Program-made: the position numbers and the translations under genes | Origin: Terebella lapidaria | Lineage: Eukaryota > Annelida > Polychaeta > Terebellida > Terebellidae | Length of the DNA stretch: 64,000 nucleotides | Assembly: GCA_949152475.1 (NCBI GenBank) | Contig: OX424564.1 | Location: 29,944,165 to 30,008,164, forward strand | Reading direction: 5' to 3' | The notes under the pieces: model-generated | Database searches by the model: none | What the model was told of the DNA's origin: nothing | Seen by the model: the letters and a program-made list of their open reading frames with translations, nothing else | Shown: positions 25,674 through 37,908 of the stretch, piece after piece | How positions within the stretch are numbered: the first letter of the stretch is position 1 | How the letters are laid out: every line of letters begins with the position of its first letter

Positions 25674-27255
25674 ATGATGGCGGTACTCCTAATGTCACAA
25701 GTTCTACCTGCTCTAGCTTACCCACTTACAGAGGAAAGAGTGCAGTCCTACCCACTAGAGAGTAAACGTGCACAGTCGTATTCCCCAACGCTTGAGCAGA
25801 AACGGGCGCCTTCAAGGGACGGGGCGCCTAAACGGCCAGAACAGTTTAAATCGGTAGAGGAACTCAATCGATACTTGACTGCGTTAACAGATTACTACAA
25901 TGTTCTCGGACGTCCGAGGTGAGGGAGGGTATCTTTTTCATTCTTTACTTTTCACTTTCGTCATTGTTCTTTTTTGTCGGTATTCTTCACGACTATTTAC
26001 CACAATATATTCTTCACGAATATGTTTCTTTAATAATTTCATAAAAAAAACTTCATTCATGATTTCATTCTGTACACGCTTTCCTTCAAACTTATACAAT
26101 ACAGATTCCACAATGTCACATGACATCCAACCGTGCAGTGTACACATTTTCCCACGCAGCTATAATTAAGTACTCATCTTGATACGGTTTCCTGTTATTA
26201 AAGATGGAAAAACGGGACTCACCTTTATTCGTGATACTATGCACGTTATATCACAAACACTTGGCAGAATGAACTGGTGCATCGTTTTCTCACTTGCATC
26301 ATGTTCCTTCTAATAAAGAACTACACATATAGTCCATCTACCAAAACTACGAAATTACCATAAAATGGAAACCAAATATGTTTAATATTTCGAAGATAAT
26401 GTTTTGACTTCGCCTAGTCTGAATTATTTTTCATAAGACACTGAAATCACTAACGTAGGTGCAGTACATAACTCGCTATGTCAATTCTAAGCTAATTCGC
26501 GTATAAATGGCGGCCATCTTGGATTTTTGGGAAAAGCCCTCATGGGATTCATAGGGACTTTCTTGTGGGTTATATACGTGGTCTCCCAAGTAACTGTGCG
26601 AAATATCAGCTTTGACACCCAAATGTCTACCGCAAACCCAAAATACAGTGGACTGTTGTTGTTCCCCTCACTTCTAAAATGCCAATTACCTGTCGCGCTG
26701 ATAACTTCAATAATATCTGCCTTCAATTTGACGAAGACGTGTGTTTATGGAATCATTGATCGTAGCACTTGGATTTATTCCTTGCACGCTTCGGAGTTAT
26801 CTTATTTTTTTACCCAATCTGTTTACTCCAATTCGTCAACATCTTGAAAAACACCTTACTTTGCTCCGGAACAAACTGATATTCGTGGATATCTATTCCA
26901 ATAGATTTGGTAAAAGATCGGACTCGTTAACTGCAGAACTTACAGGTGACACTCGTTACAACGAAGTGCCATTATATCCATCAGCAATGGAGTCGGATAT
27001 AAAATCCAAAATTTCATTGGCTCTCTTGGATTTGTTGCTAAGTCGGGATCGAGAACTTGACAGGTATGTTCACTTCGATCAATAGTCTTTACATAATTCA
27101 ACAGATCACATATCCCAAAGTATTTCCGTCTTTTATTGTGAAATAGTATCATTCAATTCAAGTCAATGTTGTTTTACATTCAATATATGATTGTTATTGA
27201 AAATATCGTAAGTTCCATTTAATATTCTTGAATTCCATATATTTGCAGTGCGTAA
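25674..27255 (+). CDS. NPF: NPF-4, neuropeptide F precursor (RPRF-amide)
   Basis: Exons 25674-25918, 26905-27063 and 27249-27255, about 136 aa. Exon 1 encodes the same protein as NPF-2, with the short signal peptide MMAVLLMSQVLPALA, the KR-flanked spacer and the NPF domain. The split Arg codon reads AG|A, giving RPRF followed by GKR. In the C-terminal propeptide it has LYPSAM where NPF-2 has LYLSAM; Pro is shared with the other units, so NPF-2 carries the derived change. Intron donors are GTGAGG and GTATGT, acceptors TAG and CAG. Both this copy and NPF-2 could produce the same mature peptide. Confidence 0.85.
26435..26654 (+). mobile_element. Intronic MITE-like element in NPF-4
   Basis: Same element and position as in NPF-2, running from AGACACTGAAATCACT to CAGTGGACT. 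It contains GGCGGCCATCTTGGATTTT. Confidence 0.75.
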
Positions 27256-30200
27256 CTGGCATATCCAGTTGAAGATGTGATAAAGTCCACAGACAAGGAG
27301 CTTTCATGTTGCACAATGCCATGGTTGTTCTCCCATTGAAAAATCGATGTTTAAACTAACTCATATTCCAAGTTAGGATAAAGAGATGCTGTATTTTGTT
27401 GTGATAGCGCCTCTATGCAGGTGTAAAATGACTGAATATGAAGGTTTTCATTGAAGACCAGATTGTAGATGGCTTATTTGCACTAGATATAAATTTCAAG
27501 TGGCATGAACTGACACTGTGATTTAATATCCGAATGTTTCACTTCTATGAACAAGATTAAATGTGTTTAGTCTTGTGCCTGCTGAATAACTGAGTCGTTG
27601 CTGAGGAAGGAATTTGAGAAACGGATTTCGTTCAAAACATTTGTATATTACTGTATGGAAAAGTTCACTAATGATGTATATAATTTGTGCTTATCTGTAT
27701 GGGTTACCAATTTTTGCAGGGCAATTATATATAGTATCTTAACTCATGGATATTCATAGCATAGTGGACAGCTATTAGGGTTTCAGTCCAAATCGAAATG
27801 CTTTTCTATTGGGATGGTATCATACATAGATGTATACCATAACTTGCTTGATAATATATGTCCTGCATTTTAACTAATGCTATAAAACTTTACAAATTAA
27901 CTCTAGCAGTTTCCTGTTTTATGTGTGATGGTTAATATATACATTTTTTTCTCATGCTCAGATTATACTGTGTGATATTTCAGCATAAAGTGTACAAAAT
28001 AGAGAAAGTATAGAAAATAAAGAAAAACCTGCTCGTGTGGTGAGAAAATAAACGTGGCTTGTGTTTAAGTTATTTTGTTCAGTTTCATAGACAACAATGT
28101 CGTCATCCGCCTAACTACCTCAATATTAATATTAATTATCGTAATTTATTTTTGTATAGCGCTTTTAAGTTCATTACCTGCAAAGCGCTGAACATGACAT
28201 GTTATAATATCAAATGTCGAAAACATGAAAAAGTATACAATGTAACATAGGATACATATAAATCCAACCATAGCCTGTTGCGTGTATGTTATGAATCTAT
28301 TGTGATGATCAATAAGCTCTTATGTTGCTAATCAGTTTACGTCTGTGGAATTTCACAAAACGTCCTCCTCCTTTAGAAACTTTTTCGAGAAACCAGGCTC
28401 ATTCCCAAACTAGTTCTTTGAGCTCGAATGGTAGGCTATGTGATTTTGGCAAGTCAGAGATATTATAGAGCACCTGAATACTTGAACGTTACACCAAGGG
28501 CGAAAGTTAAATTATTAGAGATGAAATGAAGAATGATGCACATTTACCAAATTTCCCGACATCATAAGACCACAATTTATTGGATTCGTTGGGTACGACG
28601 AATAATATAGTGTAGCTGCCCTGATCGGATCAGAACAAAGTGCCGGAGTGACGTGAACCCAGCCGTTATTGATAACCTGTCACAATCATCATCAATAATA
28701 ATTAGTTTGACAATGGAGATGCTTTTATCTTGGAAACGCTTGACCTGGTGATGTATTTAATACTGCCACACATAACTATGAACAGTCACTTGGGTATTAT
28801 TGTGCTCGTTTTGGAAGACAATAATTCCGTGATTTTCTTGATGATTAATCAATTATGATCAAACACATTAATCAAGTCCAAATATTGTGCTTGCATAAAT
28901 ATGATTCAATATGACAAATATGACTATTTGTGTGCATGCAACTTTATATGGTTGTAAGGATATATATATATATCCTTCTACATTTTGAAAAATGCACATT
29001 TCCATAATGAATGGTGATCATTAGAAAAGATTAACTACAAACAAACACAAATCTTTTTCAAAGGGAATCGGCAATTTTCGTTCGTCAGTAGGATACATCT
29101 CAATAGGGGTTGGATGCTTTAACAGTATAGAGTGACCTCATGAGATATTACATCTTCACTGGATATATCGAATTTTAATGATAAAGAGATTTCGTGTAAA
29201 ATGATAGCATTCCATTGGTTCATGAACGATTTGGTTATTGTCAAATTTTTATGTGTTTGCTTCATGTATTGTACCTACGAGCAATAAATAGATGCACATG
29301 AAGACAAAAACCTAAGCTACTTTGCAAACTTAGCCACAAACCACAACACACTCCATCTTGATCAGTCATTCATGGAACTACTTTGTTTCACGGAGAGTAT
29401 CGTGCGGCAGTGGTCAGTGAATCGGTTGTATTAGCGAAGATGTGATCCAACAAGAAACGGATGTGACGAAGATTATCATTGGCAAGACGAACGGTGATCA
29501 CATGGGATGTCTGTTTTATAATATAGGATAACATTAATTATTGAGTGAGTAATCACGGTTTGGCATATATGAGTGTGTTTGATATGTTATAGGAAATGTA
29601 CGCTCAGGTGGACCATTACAACGATTCATACCAGAATGCAAATAAATATAATTTTGATATAAGGCCTACCGAATACACCCCGACAAATCCACATGTATCA
29701 CATACGGGATAGAGGCACCAGCGCCGCTTATGATCAGTTTGGACAAACAGCACAAAACAATACATCTCTTGCTTCATTGCCGTGTTGTCCTAAATTTGTG
29801 GGCAACTGGAGAGATTGTACAGCTCTTTACAGGCGTAATTATCCAGAAATAATGTGCATTGTAACCCCAACACAGGGAACTCTAAGATCTCCATAGTCAA
29901 AGTGAATATGTCGCCTAAGATACAGACTGAAAGATGTGTACGTGAAGTTGGATTACTTGTGAGTGATTCATATCACTCAGTGCAATTTTACTTCAATTAT
30001 TCTGGACTAAATCCAGATCTATGTTTTTTTTCTTGAAGGATAGTCAACGCTATTATATTGGAAGCATCGGAGGATCACCATCAGGGAAAGATATATGGGG
30101 GGTAATCATCACCAAAGAGAACAGGATTAGGTTCTCATGAAAACAACTTCACAAGGTCTTTAAATAAAGTATAACATGAACAATAGTCAGAATAAACAAA

Positions 30201-30399
30201 TGCTGAAAAATTACTGACCTTCGAATCATTCGCTTATACAGTACTTCGTTCAGTGAGTGATGTATACAAACCCATAATAAATGTCTATAAATGAGCTGTA
30301 TATATTAACCCATTACCGATGGCATACATATAGCTCACAGACAATAATGAGCCTCGAATAAAGTACCCGTTGGAACATTAACACAGTCAGACATATGCC
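27256..30399. other. NPF-4 3' flank, noncoding
   Basis: Nearly identical to 11,215-14,370 of unit 2. Open frames here are short and not conserved with the other units. No gene recognised. Confidence 0.5.
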
Positions 30400-30402
30400 T
30401 AC

Positions 30403-30590
30403 TAGTCAGGCGGCTTAATCTAAAATAATGGCCGAATTGTTCAAATTTATCTACAGGCACCATTTTTGGTCCAGATATAGATAAGACCCTGCCATTTCAT
30501 AATTCAGCGGGAGCCAACAGGGGCGGTGCCTTTGGCGGCCATATTGGACAAATCCAAAATGGCCGTCATTTTCAGAGCCAAGATGAGCTA
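30403..30590 (+). repeat. Left terminal inverted repeat of Academ-like element
   Basis: Starts TAGTCAGGCGGCTTAATC. It pairs imperfectly with 37,735-37,905 and includes shared blocks around TTGTTCAAAT, CTACAGGCACCATTTTTGG and GGCGGCCAT. Confidence 0.75.
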
Positions 30591-31640
30591 TTCGACGTAC
30601 AGGGTGCATGGAGCCATTATACATGCATGTTGTAACTACTTTTTATTCGGTTTGGAACTTTAAAAATACTTTTTGCGGTTATTTTAGGAGCTATGATAGT
30701 AAATGTCGACGTATGAGTGATTCACATATGATAATGTGAAAGATATACTATATAGTTTTTCCCCATACAAAGTTCAGCAGACACGATGAAATTTGCGATC
30801 GTCGCACTGCGTGAGCTAAAACTTATTGTAAACACTCTAGAGCCACAAATCTCAATGGATTCTCATTATTTCTTAACTGGACATCTGTAATTGATTGATT
30901 TTTAGGACACATGTTATGACACATTTTGAAGTGAAGCTAGCCCGTTCCAGATTGATCTGCAATCATCATGCCACCCCCCCCCCCCCTCCCCCACAGATTC
31001 TCTCGTGAACACCATATAGATCCCATCTCTCAATTAATTACCATCATCATCATGTACATACGCAATGGTCATGGAAAGAAAATTATGGACTTTGGTTGCA
31101 ATAGCAACTGGTTGATTGCTGTGATACTAGAACATGATGCATCCTTTTAAGACAAAAGAATTATAAACGATGGTGTATGTGAGCTTTTAAATTTACGGTT
31201 TTTTTCCAGAAAAATATCAACTATGTGATGTAACCACTTTGGCAGCAACTCGACAGATATTGAATCAGTAAGACGATATCACTAGTTTCTTCACTCTACA
31301 TATATTTTTTACCGGTTACCATTTACATTGTTCCATATTGTAGATACCGGTATCGCACAGTCAAATGACTGTTCACTCTGAAATGGACACCCAATTGGAA
31401 CTCATTCTTCATGCATATGCTTTATTGAGGTTGGCATCAATTGCATTGAGATGATAGAATGAATATCAAATTTGAAATATATTTCGTCTTTTGAAAGTCA
31501 ACATTCAAAGGTAAGCAAGCACGAAGCGAATAACTTCATATCTAATGTAATATTGATACCTAAATAACACTGTACATTGGATGTACGTTTTTCGAATGAC
31601 ATTTACACAACATATATTCACTTGAAGCAGCAGCCCTCAC
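30591..31640. other. Transposon interior without a recognised gene
   Basis: Noncoding DNA between the left TIR and the 85 bp array. It includes a poly-C run near 30,970-30,990 and nothing else I recognise. Confidence 0.4.
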
Positions 31641-31980
31641 ATTTACACAACACTGTGCATTGTATGCTTGATTTCCGACATTTACAGTTTCACAATACAG
31701 AATCACTTGAAGCAGCAGCCCTCACATTCAAACAACACTGTGCATTGGATGCTTGATTTCCGCCATTTACAGGTTCACAACACAGAATCATTTGAAGCAG
31801 CAGCCCTCGAATTCACACAATACTGTGCATTGGATGCTTGATTTCCGACATTTACAGTTTCACAATACAGAATCACTTGAAGCAGCCGCCCTCACATTTA
31901 CACAACACCGTGCATTGGATGCTTGATTTCCGACATTTACAGTTTCCTTTGCAGGCTTTTGTGCAAGCACAGTGTAAAAG
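31641..31980 (-). repeat. 85 bp tandem array duplicating the transposase 3' end
   Basis: Four units start at 31,641, 31,726, 31,811 and 31,896, period exactly 85. The last unit contains the real end of the transposase gene (CKCRKSS.. ..KCEGGC-FK and stop at 31,873-31,875 on the minus strand). The other three are downstream copies of that coding end, with substitutions, that are no longer read. Confidence 0.85.
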
Positions 31981-34900
31981 CACCCTGCATGCCTCGCTCG
32001 CATCAGCAAGAGTAGTCCAGTATGGAAGCCATTGTTTACTGCCCTCTTTTCGTTGCCATCCCCATTGATTGAAGGGTGGAATTACTTGATTACATACATT
32101 CGACTGTTTCCACACAAAGCATGCTTGAAGCATATACCTCTTGACGTGCTGAAAGAGCGCAGCCTGTGTGGGGGGAAGGTTTTCAAGTGTACGAGTGCCG
32201 CCTGAGAAAAGCTGCTCTCTGGCTCTATTGACCGTTGCAGCTCCGCATGATTTGCTGTACATCAAAACAACAAAGCGCTCTATCCTCTGCATATGAATAG
32301 ATTCGATAGTCAGGATTCAGGGTTGTATGTCAGGGTATTCATCGTTTCTGTCAGATCTGGAGTATTGTTCCATGCATTCCACGCTGTCTTCTTCCCACAA
32401 CCAAAGAACTGAGATGTTGTATCACATCCAGAAAGAGCATGGAACAGTGGAAGAGCTCTGGACTTTTGTTGACCAAGCTGAGGTTGGATCTCGTGCACAG
32501 GAATATCCCTATAATTTTTGCCACTGCCAAAACCAATCCATAGCTCAGAAAGATCAAGTTGGTCAAAGAAGGCTACTGCAAGAATTACAATGTCACTGTC
32601 GACTGTGCGCACGTAAGCCTTGCGATGTCCCTGGGCTGATGCATGAGCGAGATGCAGGATGATTCGTGTATCTGCTTCTGTGTGGTTAGAGGGTTGAAGT
32701 TCAGTTAGTGGGACATTGGATGGTGTGTTGGACAGAACGTCTTGAGAATATGTGGTGATCATAAGTTTTCCATCCATGCTCTCTTTTGCAAGTTGCTTGC
32801 TGATAAATTTGAACAGCTCTTGTTTGTTTTCTGAATTTTGCAAGTAAGTCTGCCATACTCTTTTTGGAAGGGGTGTGTTGCCATCTCCTTCTGGATCGAG
32901 GCGAGTACGGGCACCTATTCCGCGACTCTGCTGTGTCATGGATTTCAGATTTTCTTCCGGGTAGGTATCCCAGACGGCGTCAATCCGTTCAACTGTTGAT
33001 GTACTCTGAGCTTTTAAGAAAGGAATGATGTGCAGAGATACATAATCCGCAAAAGTTGAGGCTCTTGTAGGGTACAGCATGTGGATGACAGCAGCCATAT
33101 CAAATACTTGGACTGTTGCTTGCTTAGCTGAATTAGCAGTTCCTGTTGGAACTTCAACGCATTTGAGAATTTCTGATTTTTTTCCATATCTGAGTGAGTT
33201 CTGTTGAGCTAGAGATGGTGGAGCTTGCTGATTCTCAAATTTGAAGAACTCGGCCATATCTGCCTCTGGGTGTGATTGGAGAGAAAGGAACAGCTGTGTT
33301 ATGAGCCTTGTGTCTTGTTTCATCATCCCAACTTTGTTTTCTTTTTTTTTAGGATCAGGCCGGTTTGCAAACGTCAGCACATTTCTTCTTTTGATAGTGT
33401 CTGAGATTGGAACCTCCGCTTCAACGATTCTTGAAGACACGTAATTTGCATGGATTGCTTGTCCAAGCTTATGGATGTGTGAGAGAGACATCATGACTTC
33501 AGGTTCCATCACGGCTCGTGTATCTATAGCTATAAGCTCATGATCAGTATGCAGGAAGGGGTTGCCTAGCCCAGTGACCACATCAATAAATGATGTTACA
33601 TCCTTCAGGAACTTGATTTGCAAGCTCTTCGCTTCTTCATGATGCCCAGTTGTCTCTGTTGGCTTAGTACCTCCCTCAAATTCTTCAATGAGTCTCACCA
33701 GCTCTGGAGTTGACAGCATGTACAATGTTATGGCATGAGTATCACCATACAGGTCGGAGGCTCTACCATGTCCCTGTAGCAGCTTGTTGGTCTGCTCGTG
33801 TGATTGGTCTTTTGCAATGCGGCTGAACTTGTGTTCAGTCTTCTGGACAGTGAAGTTCCCTTTGCAATATTCTTCGTACACATTAGGGTGTCTTCTGCTC
33901 AGTTCAGTCATGCCTTTGACGTGAATCGGGAGCCATCTTGCATAATTGGTGTGATCCATGATGAAAAACCACGGGCAGAGCTCATCACATACTTGTACAT
34001 ACAGATGAAAATCGCCTTCTCTCAGGGAGCGAATGAATCGACACAGCAAGAGTTCCAGTTCCATAACCATCGTCCAGTATGCAAACATACTCACTTCTGC
34101 AGATCGCTCTTCACACCACATCTCAAATGTTTCAGCAGGCCCCAAGACATTGGCTTCATATTTGATGTATGCTCTGCTCTTCAAAACTGATAGTGCAGCA
34201 AGTGACACTTGATGAGTATACCTTGTTCTTTTGATGTGATGATCATCTAGGGTAGACTGAACACGTCCAGATGAAAGCACCTCAGCCTGCGTGAGAATAG
34301 TGTCCCAGCCAGAACCCCGTAATAACTTTCCCATCATTATCTGACACTTGTCCTCAATGTGCATTGCTCCCATTTGTACAAGAAACTTGTCTTCACCTAG
34401 CGTGTCTGGGTATTGCCATTGCAGCTGCTTACATATGGCATACAGGGGTTGATCACATCCAAGTATGGGCACCTGACCCGGATTGATGAATTCGGTGCTT
34501 TCCCTGGTGACTTCCATGGCGTGCTTCATCATTGATGGAGTTGCAGCGCTGTCTGGGAATAATGGAAATATCCCAATTTCTGCTCGTGGCTTGATGGAAG
34601 AATCATCCTGTTGTTTCGAGTTGAAACCCGCCCATGTGATCACATCGTCCTTCTCCAACTCTCCCTTCTCCAGTACTCCAGCAACATGTGTTAACCAATT
34701 GTTGTCTTTTTCCCTTGCACCTTCGATAGCATTGTAGTCTGGTCGGACCTTCCCATCATCATGCCTGGGGACGAAGACGTCTGAGCCTCTCAACTCAACG
34801 GGAGGAACAATCATGTACTTGTCTGGTAGCTTTGGCTTGGACTTGTCTGATGTATCCAGTGTGATTGGCGGACGACGAATCCCTTTGTTCTCTTGTGACA

Positions 34901-36389
34901 GATGACTGGTAGCAGTTATGCATGTCCCATGGAAATCCTCTCGTGACAGGTTACCAGTTTTGTTACTGTCTAGGTTGTCAACATCATGTGTTGTGAAAAC
35001 AGACATACGCATATTCGAGGGTGTTACCACTTGATCTTCAGAAAACTTTTTGCTGACAGCTCTTGCAATTTGTACCCTGATTTCCATGACTCTGTCGTAT
35101 GAAACAGACAGACCAAGTCTATGACAATTCTCTATCTGCAGCTTGAGTCTGGCATCGCCATGTAGCTTAATACCGTGATACAGTGGGAATGGAGTCTCAC
35201 GTTCTCTGCTATGACGTATCTGTGTGCTGTCTGATGGTGAAACATATTTCACAGTGTTGAAGATCAAGAGCTGTGATATAGTGCATGCTACTCTCTTTCT
35301 AGCTCCTATTGTAGAATTCGTGCCATTTCGAGCATCATCACTTACAGTGTCGGGGCCTTGCAAAACAACATTAACGAAACTCAACACGGCTTCCCCTACA
35401 GGTGAGCTGAGACATTCAGTTGAAAATGAACCATTGAAGGGTATTTGTTTCTGTAGAATTCGCCTTCGAAGTGCCATCGCAGAACGAACCAAGAGCAACG
35501 CCTCATCTTGTTCGATCTCAGAAGAGTGGTATGTCTTTGCTAACACGGCTCCTACGGTGGACTTGTGACTTATGAAAACATCCCTGCCTTGGGAAAACTC
35601 AACCCATTCTGGAAGATGATGGAGCAAGAGTTGTTTGAATCGTGTCGCGTGTGGCTCTCTACCAGAGCATGGGTGACCACTTTCAGCCATCATTTCCTGG
35701 TACAACTCTCGCAAATCAGACAACTTGAGTACCTCAGATTGACCATCTTCTATAACTGCAATTATCTTGGCCACAACAATGGAGTTGAAGGGGCAGGAAA
35801 CATTATTACCTTCCACTTCTTGCCGATCGATTACACGAGCTCTGTCACGAAGTTTCAAGTAACACTGTGTGTGGTAATATACACATGGCACAGTCGTTTC
35901 AGTGCACTCAATCAGTCGATAATGCAGTCTCCAGTTTTTTGTTGTTATCGCCCATTCCTTCAGATGTGTCTCAACAGAAACACTTGCAGCTTTGCGGAGA
36001 TCAGTCTTGTCTTCGCCTTCACATACGATGCAACACAAGTTTTGTGGAGTTATCGAAAACCCAAAACTTGACCTCAGCTTTTTCGGACTATTACCTGCAG
36101 GCTGCTCAGATTGCTTTAGCTTAGATCGCACCCTACTGATTCTGTGACTGTTGCAGTAACTTCTACATGATTTGTGGTAAACCGCTGCTCGGGATTGAAG
36201 TGTATGTGCGATGCCTGTACCATCATCCAAACCATCGATATTTATAGCAGCTGGCACGGAATTGAGCTCTACAAATTCATTGATATCTTTTTCTAATGAA
36301 GCAAAGCCTTGTTCAGTCGGTTGTTGTAAAGGTTCAAGCTTTTGTATGTGACACAAACAACATAGCGTCCAATCAATGTCTCCCGACAT
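31873..36389 (-). pseudogene. Academ-like transposase with one frameshift
   Basis: Very long single-exon gene. One open frame runs from 36,389 (MSGDIDWTLCCLCH; the upstream Met at 36,422 is less likely) to a TGA at 32,310-32,312, about 1,359 residues. The following frame then continues the protein to 31,873 (..MQRIERFVVLMYSKSCG.. to the Cys-rich end). The N-terminus has Cys/His clusters (CCLCH, HKSCRSYC, CCIVCEG, HTQC) that probably bind zinc. Near the end, HTEADTRIILH and VRTVDSDIVIL followed by HALSGCDTTS resemble the acidic XPG-I/PIN nuclease core (E1238, D1240, D1264, D1266, D1323 from the second Met). The tail is CACTKACKGNCKC.. and KCEGGC. The frameshift between about 32,310 and 32,320 detaches the tail. 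It would catalyse transposition of the element. Confidence 0.75.
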
Positions 36390-36429
36390 ACTCAATAAAA
36401 CTACATATATGACAAGGAACACAACACGT

Positions 36430-37734
36430 TACATGACACATACAATTTCTTTTCGAGTAATCATTGCTGTCTCATCATGGAGTTGCCAGCATCTGAAAGC
36501 GATAACGTGCAGAAATTAAAGAAGTCCGAAAACTATTCCAATATAATTTTACTATAATACAATTGTCTTAATGATTTTGATAAAGATTTCATACTGGTAT
36601 ATATTAATGCCTTGATTTCCATGCACACCTATATTTTGGTATTATTCGTTTTTCTTGTTATCAGAACTTACCTCAATACATAATTGCTCATTTCACTCCT
36701 TGTACTTTTCATTCTGTTGTCGGTGTTTTTCGCGATGCTGAAAGGAAGACATGAATGTGGTCGGCAATTTAGCATCTAGCAGTTCATTGCAGCGGGTCTC
36801 ATGATGTAGTCCTAGAATGGAAATAAGGTTAATACATATCGGATGAATTAGTGAGGGCATGGTTTTTGGCAAACCGGTACATGTTTTACCACACCCTTGA
36901 ATAAGAAATATCAATTACATGTATGGTAGACCTATATTTGCTTGATTGAAAAACTTACGTTTACTCATGATGGTCAATTTTCAGACGTGTTCTTTGTAGT
37001 CCTGAATCAAAGAATTTAATGCAGAATATTATAATTTATTCTATATTGCTGACTTGCAATCTGTGAATATGTGAAACTGGATAATTGACAAATAGATGAA
37101 ATAGATACACTTACATAAATATATTAAGCCAAAGTGGAGCTCCTGCATTACAGGTGTGTCTCACGAGGTAATAACAGCAAATTGAACAAGGTAGGTGTTT
37201 TCACCCTCACCTGTAGCATCATTCTGAACTTCAAAGTGCTTATAATTACGTGAAATTACGTAATTAATAACAACACAAAGGGTAACTATAGATTTCGGGA
37301 TCATATATTTTCACACTGCTCCATTGGTTGTGTTTCATTCTTCACATTTGTATTACCATTTATCACATGATATCACACACATTTTTCATTGATATCATAA
37401 CTAGTGCGCATATTATATAAGAACCTTACATGGAATCAGTTTAAAATTGTGTTTATCGTTTTTGTTGACCTTGAAAACCTATAGGTACATGTAATTTCCA
37501 TCAACATAGACTCAATATTCATAGAGATATAGCAAAAATTGTGATTTTCGATAATGGCGGATGCTACATTGTGTTCGCACGTTTATTTCACTCTTAATGC
37601 ACAATGCCGTATTATGTATGCTTAACTTGTCCATGTTAAACAATATGGACGATAAGTATGCAACACTATACCGATTGACTGTTCATTGAGTTAAATGCAA
37701 ATTATGTGCACATATAACTCCACAATAAAACATG
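36430..37734. other. Transposon interior upstream of the transposase
   Basis: It should contain the promoter of the minus-strand gene. A short minus-strand frame (36,914 to 36,693) includes a block read HHETRCNELLDAKLPTTFM. A donor-like GTAAGT after ATGAGTAAAC (near 36,968) and an acceptor-like TTCTAG near 36,813 could join to it. This is a weak, speculative small spliced ORF. Otherwise nothing recognised. Confidence 0.25.
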
Positions 37735-37905
37735 AAAAATAACCCTGTATGGCCGCCATCTTGGATTTGTCCAACATGGCCGCCATAGCTGGAGCCAAAC
37801 TTGGCTCCCGGCAGAAATTGAAACTAACTGGTTCCCTCTATATCTATGCCAAAAATGGTGCCTGTAGATGGATTTGAACAATTATCTGAATAACCCACCA
37901 GACTA
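37735..37905 (-). repeat. Right terminal inverted repeat of Academ-like element
   Basis: The reverse complement begins TAGTCTGGTGGGTTATTC and follows the left end through the CTACAGGCACCATTTTTGG block and the GGCGGCCAT motifs. Confidence 0.75.
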
Positions 37906-37908
37906 TAC

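Larger units (their letters stand above)
30403..37905 (-). mobile_element. Academ-like DNA transposon, 7.5 kb
   Basis: Bounded by inverted ends TAGTCAGGCGG.. and ..CCACCAGACTA and flanked by a 3 bp duplication TAC (30,400-30,402 and 37,906-37,908). Unit 2 keeps the empty site (GCCTACACC near 14,371), which fixes the ends exactly. The imperfect TIRs extend about 170 bp and share TCTACAGGCACCATTTTTGG. The element carries one long transposase-like gene on the minus strand and an 85 bp tandem array at that gene's 3' end. A 3 bp duplication together with an XPG/PIN-like nuclease motif fits the Academ superfamily as I know it. The superfamily name is inference; the ends and the duplication are seen directly. 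Confidence 0.85.

Noticed and set aside
30968..31150. Pro-rich open frame starting in a poly-C run
   Set aside because: Low-complexity start, no motif, inside the transposon noncoding end.
32327..36124. Plus-strand open frames of up to 168 codons
   Set aside because: They lie opposite the long minus-strand transposase and are shadows of it.
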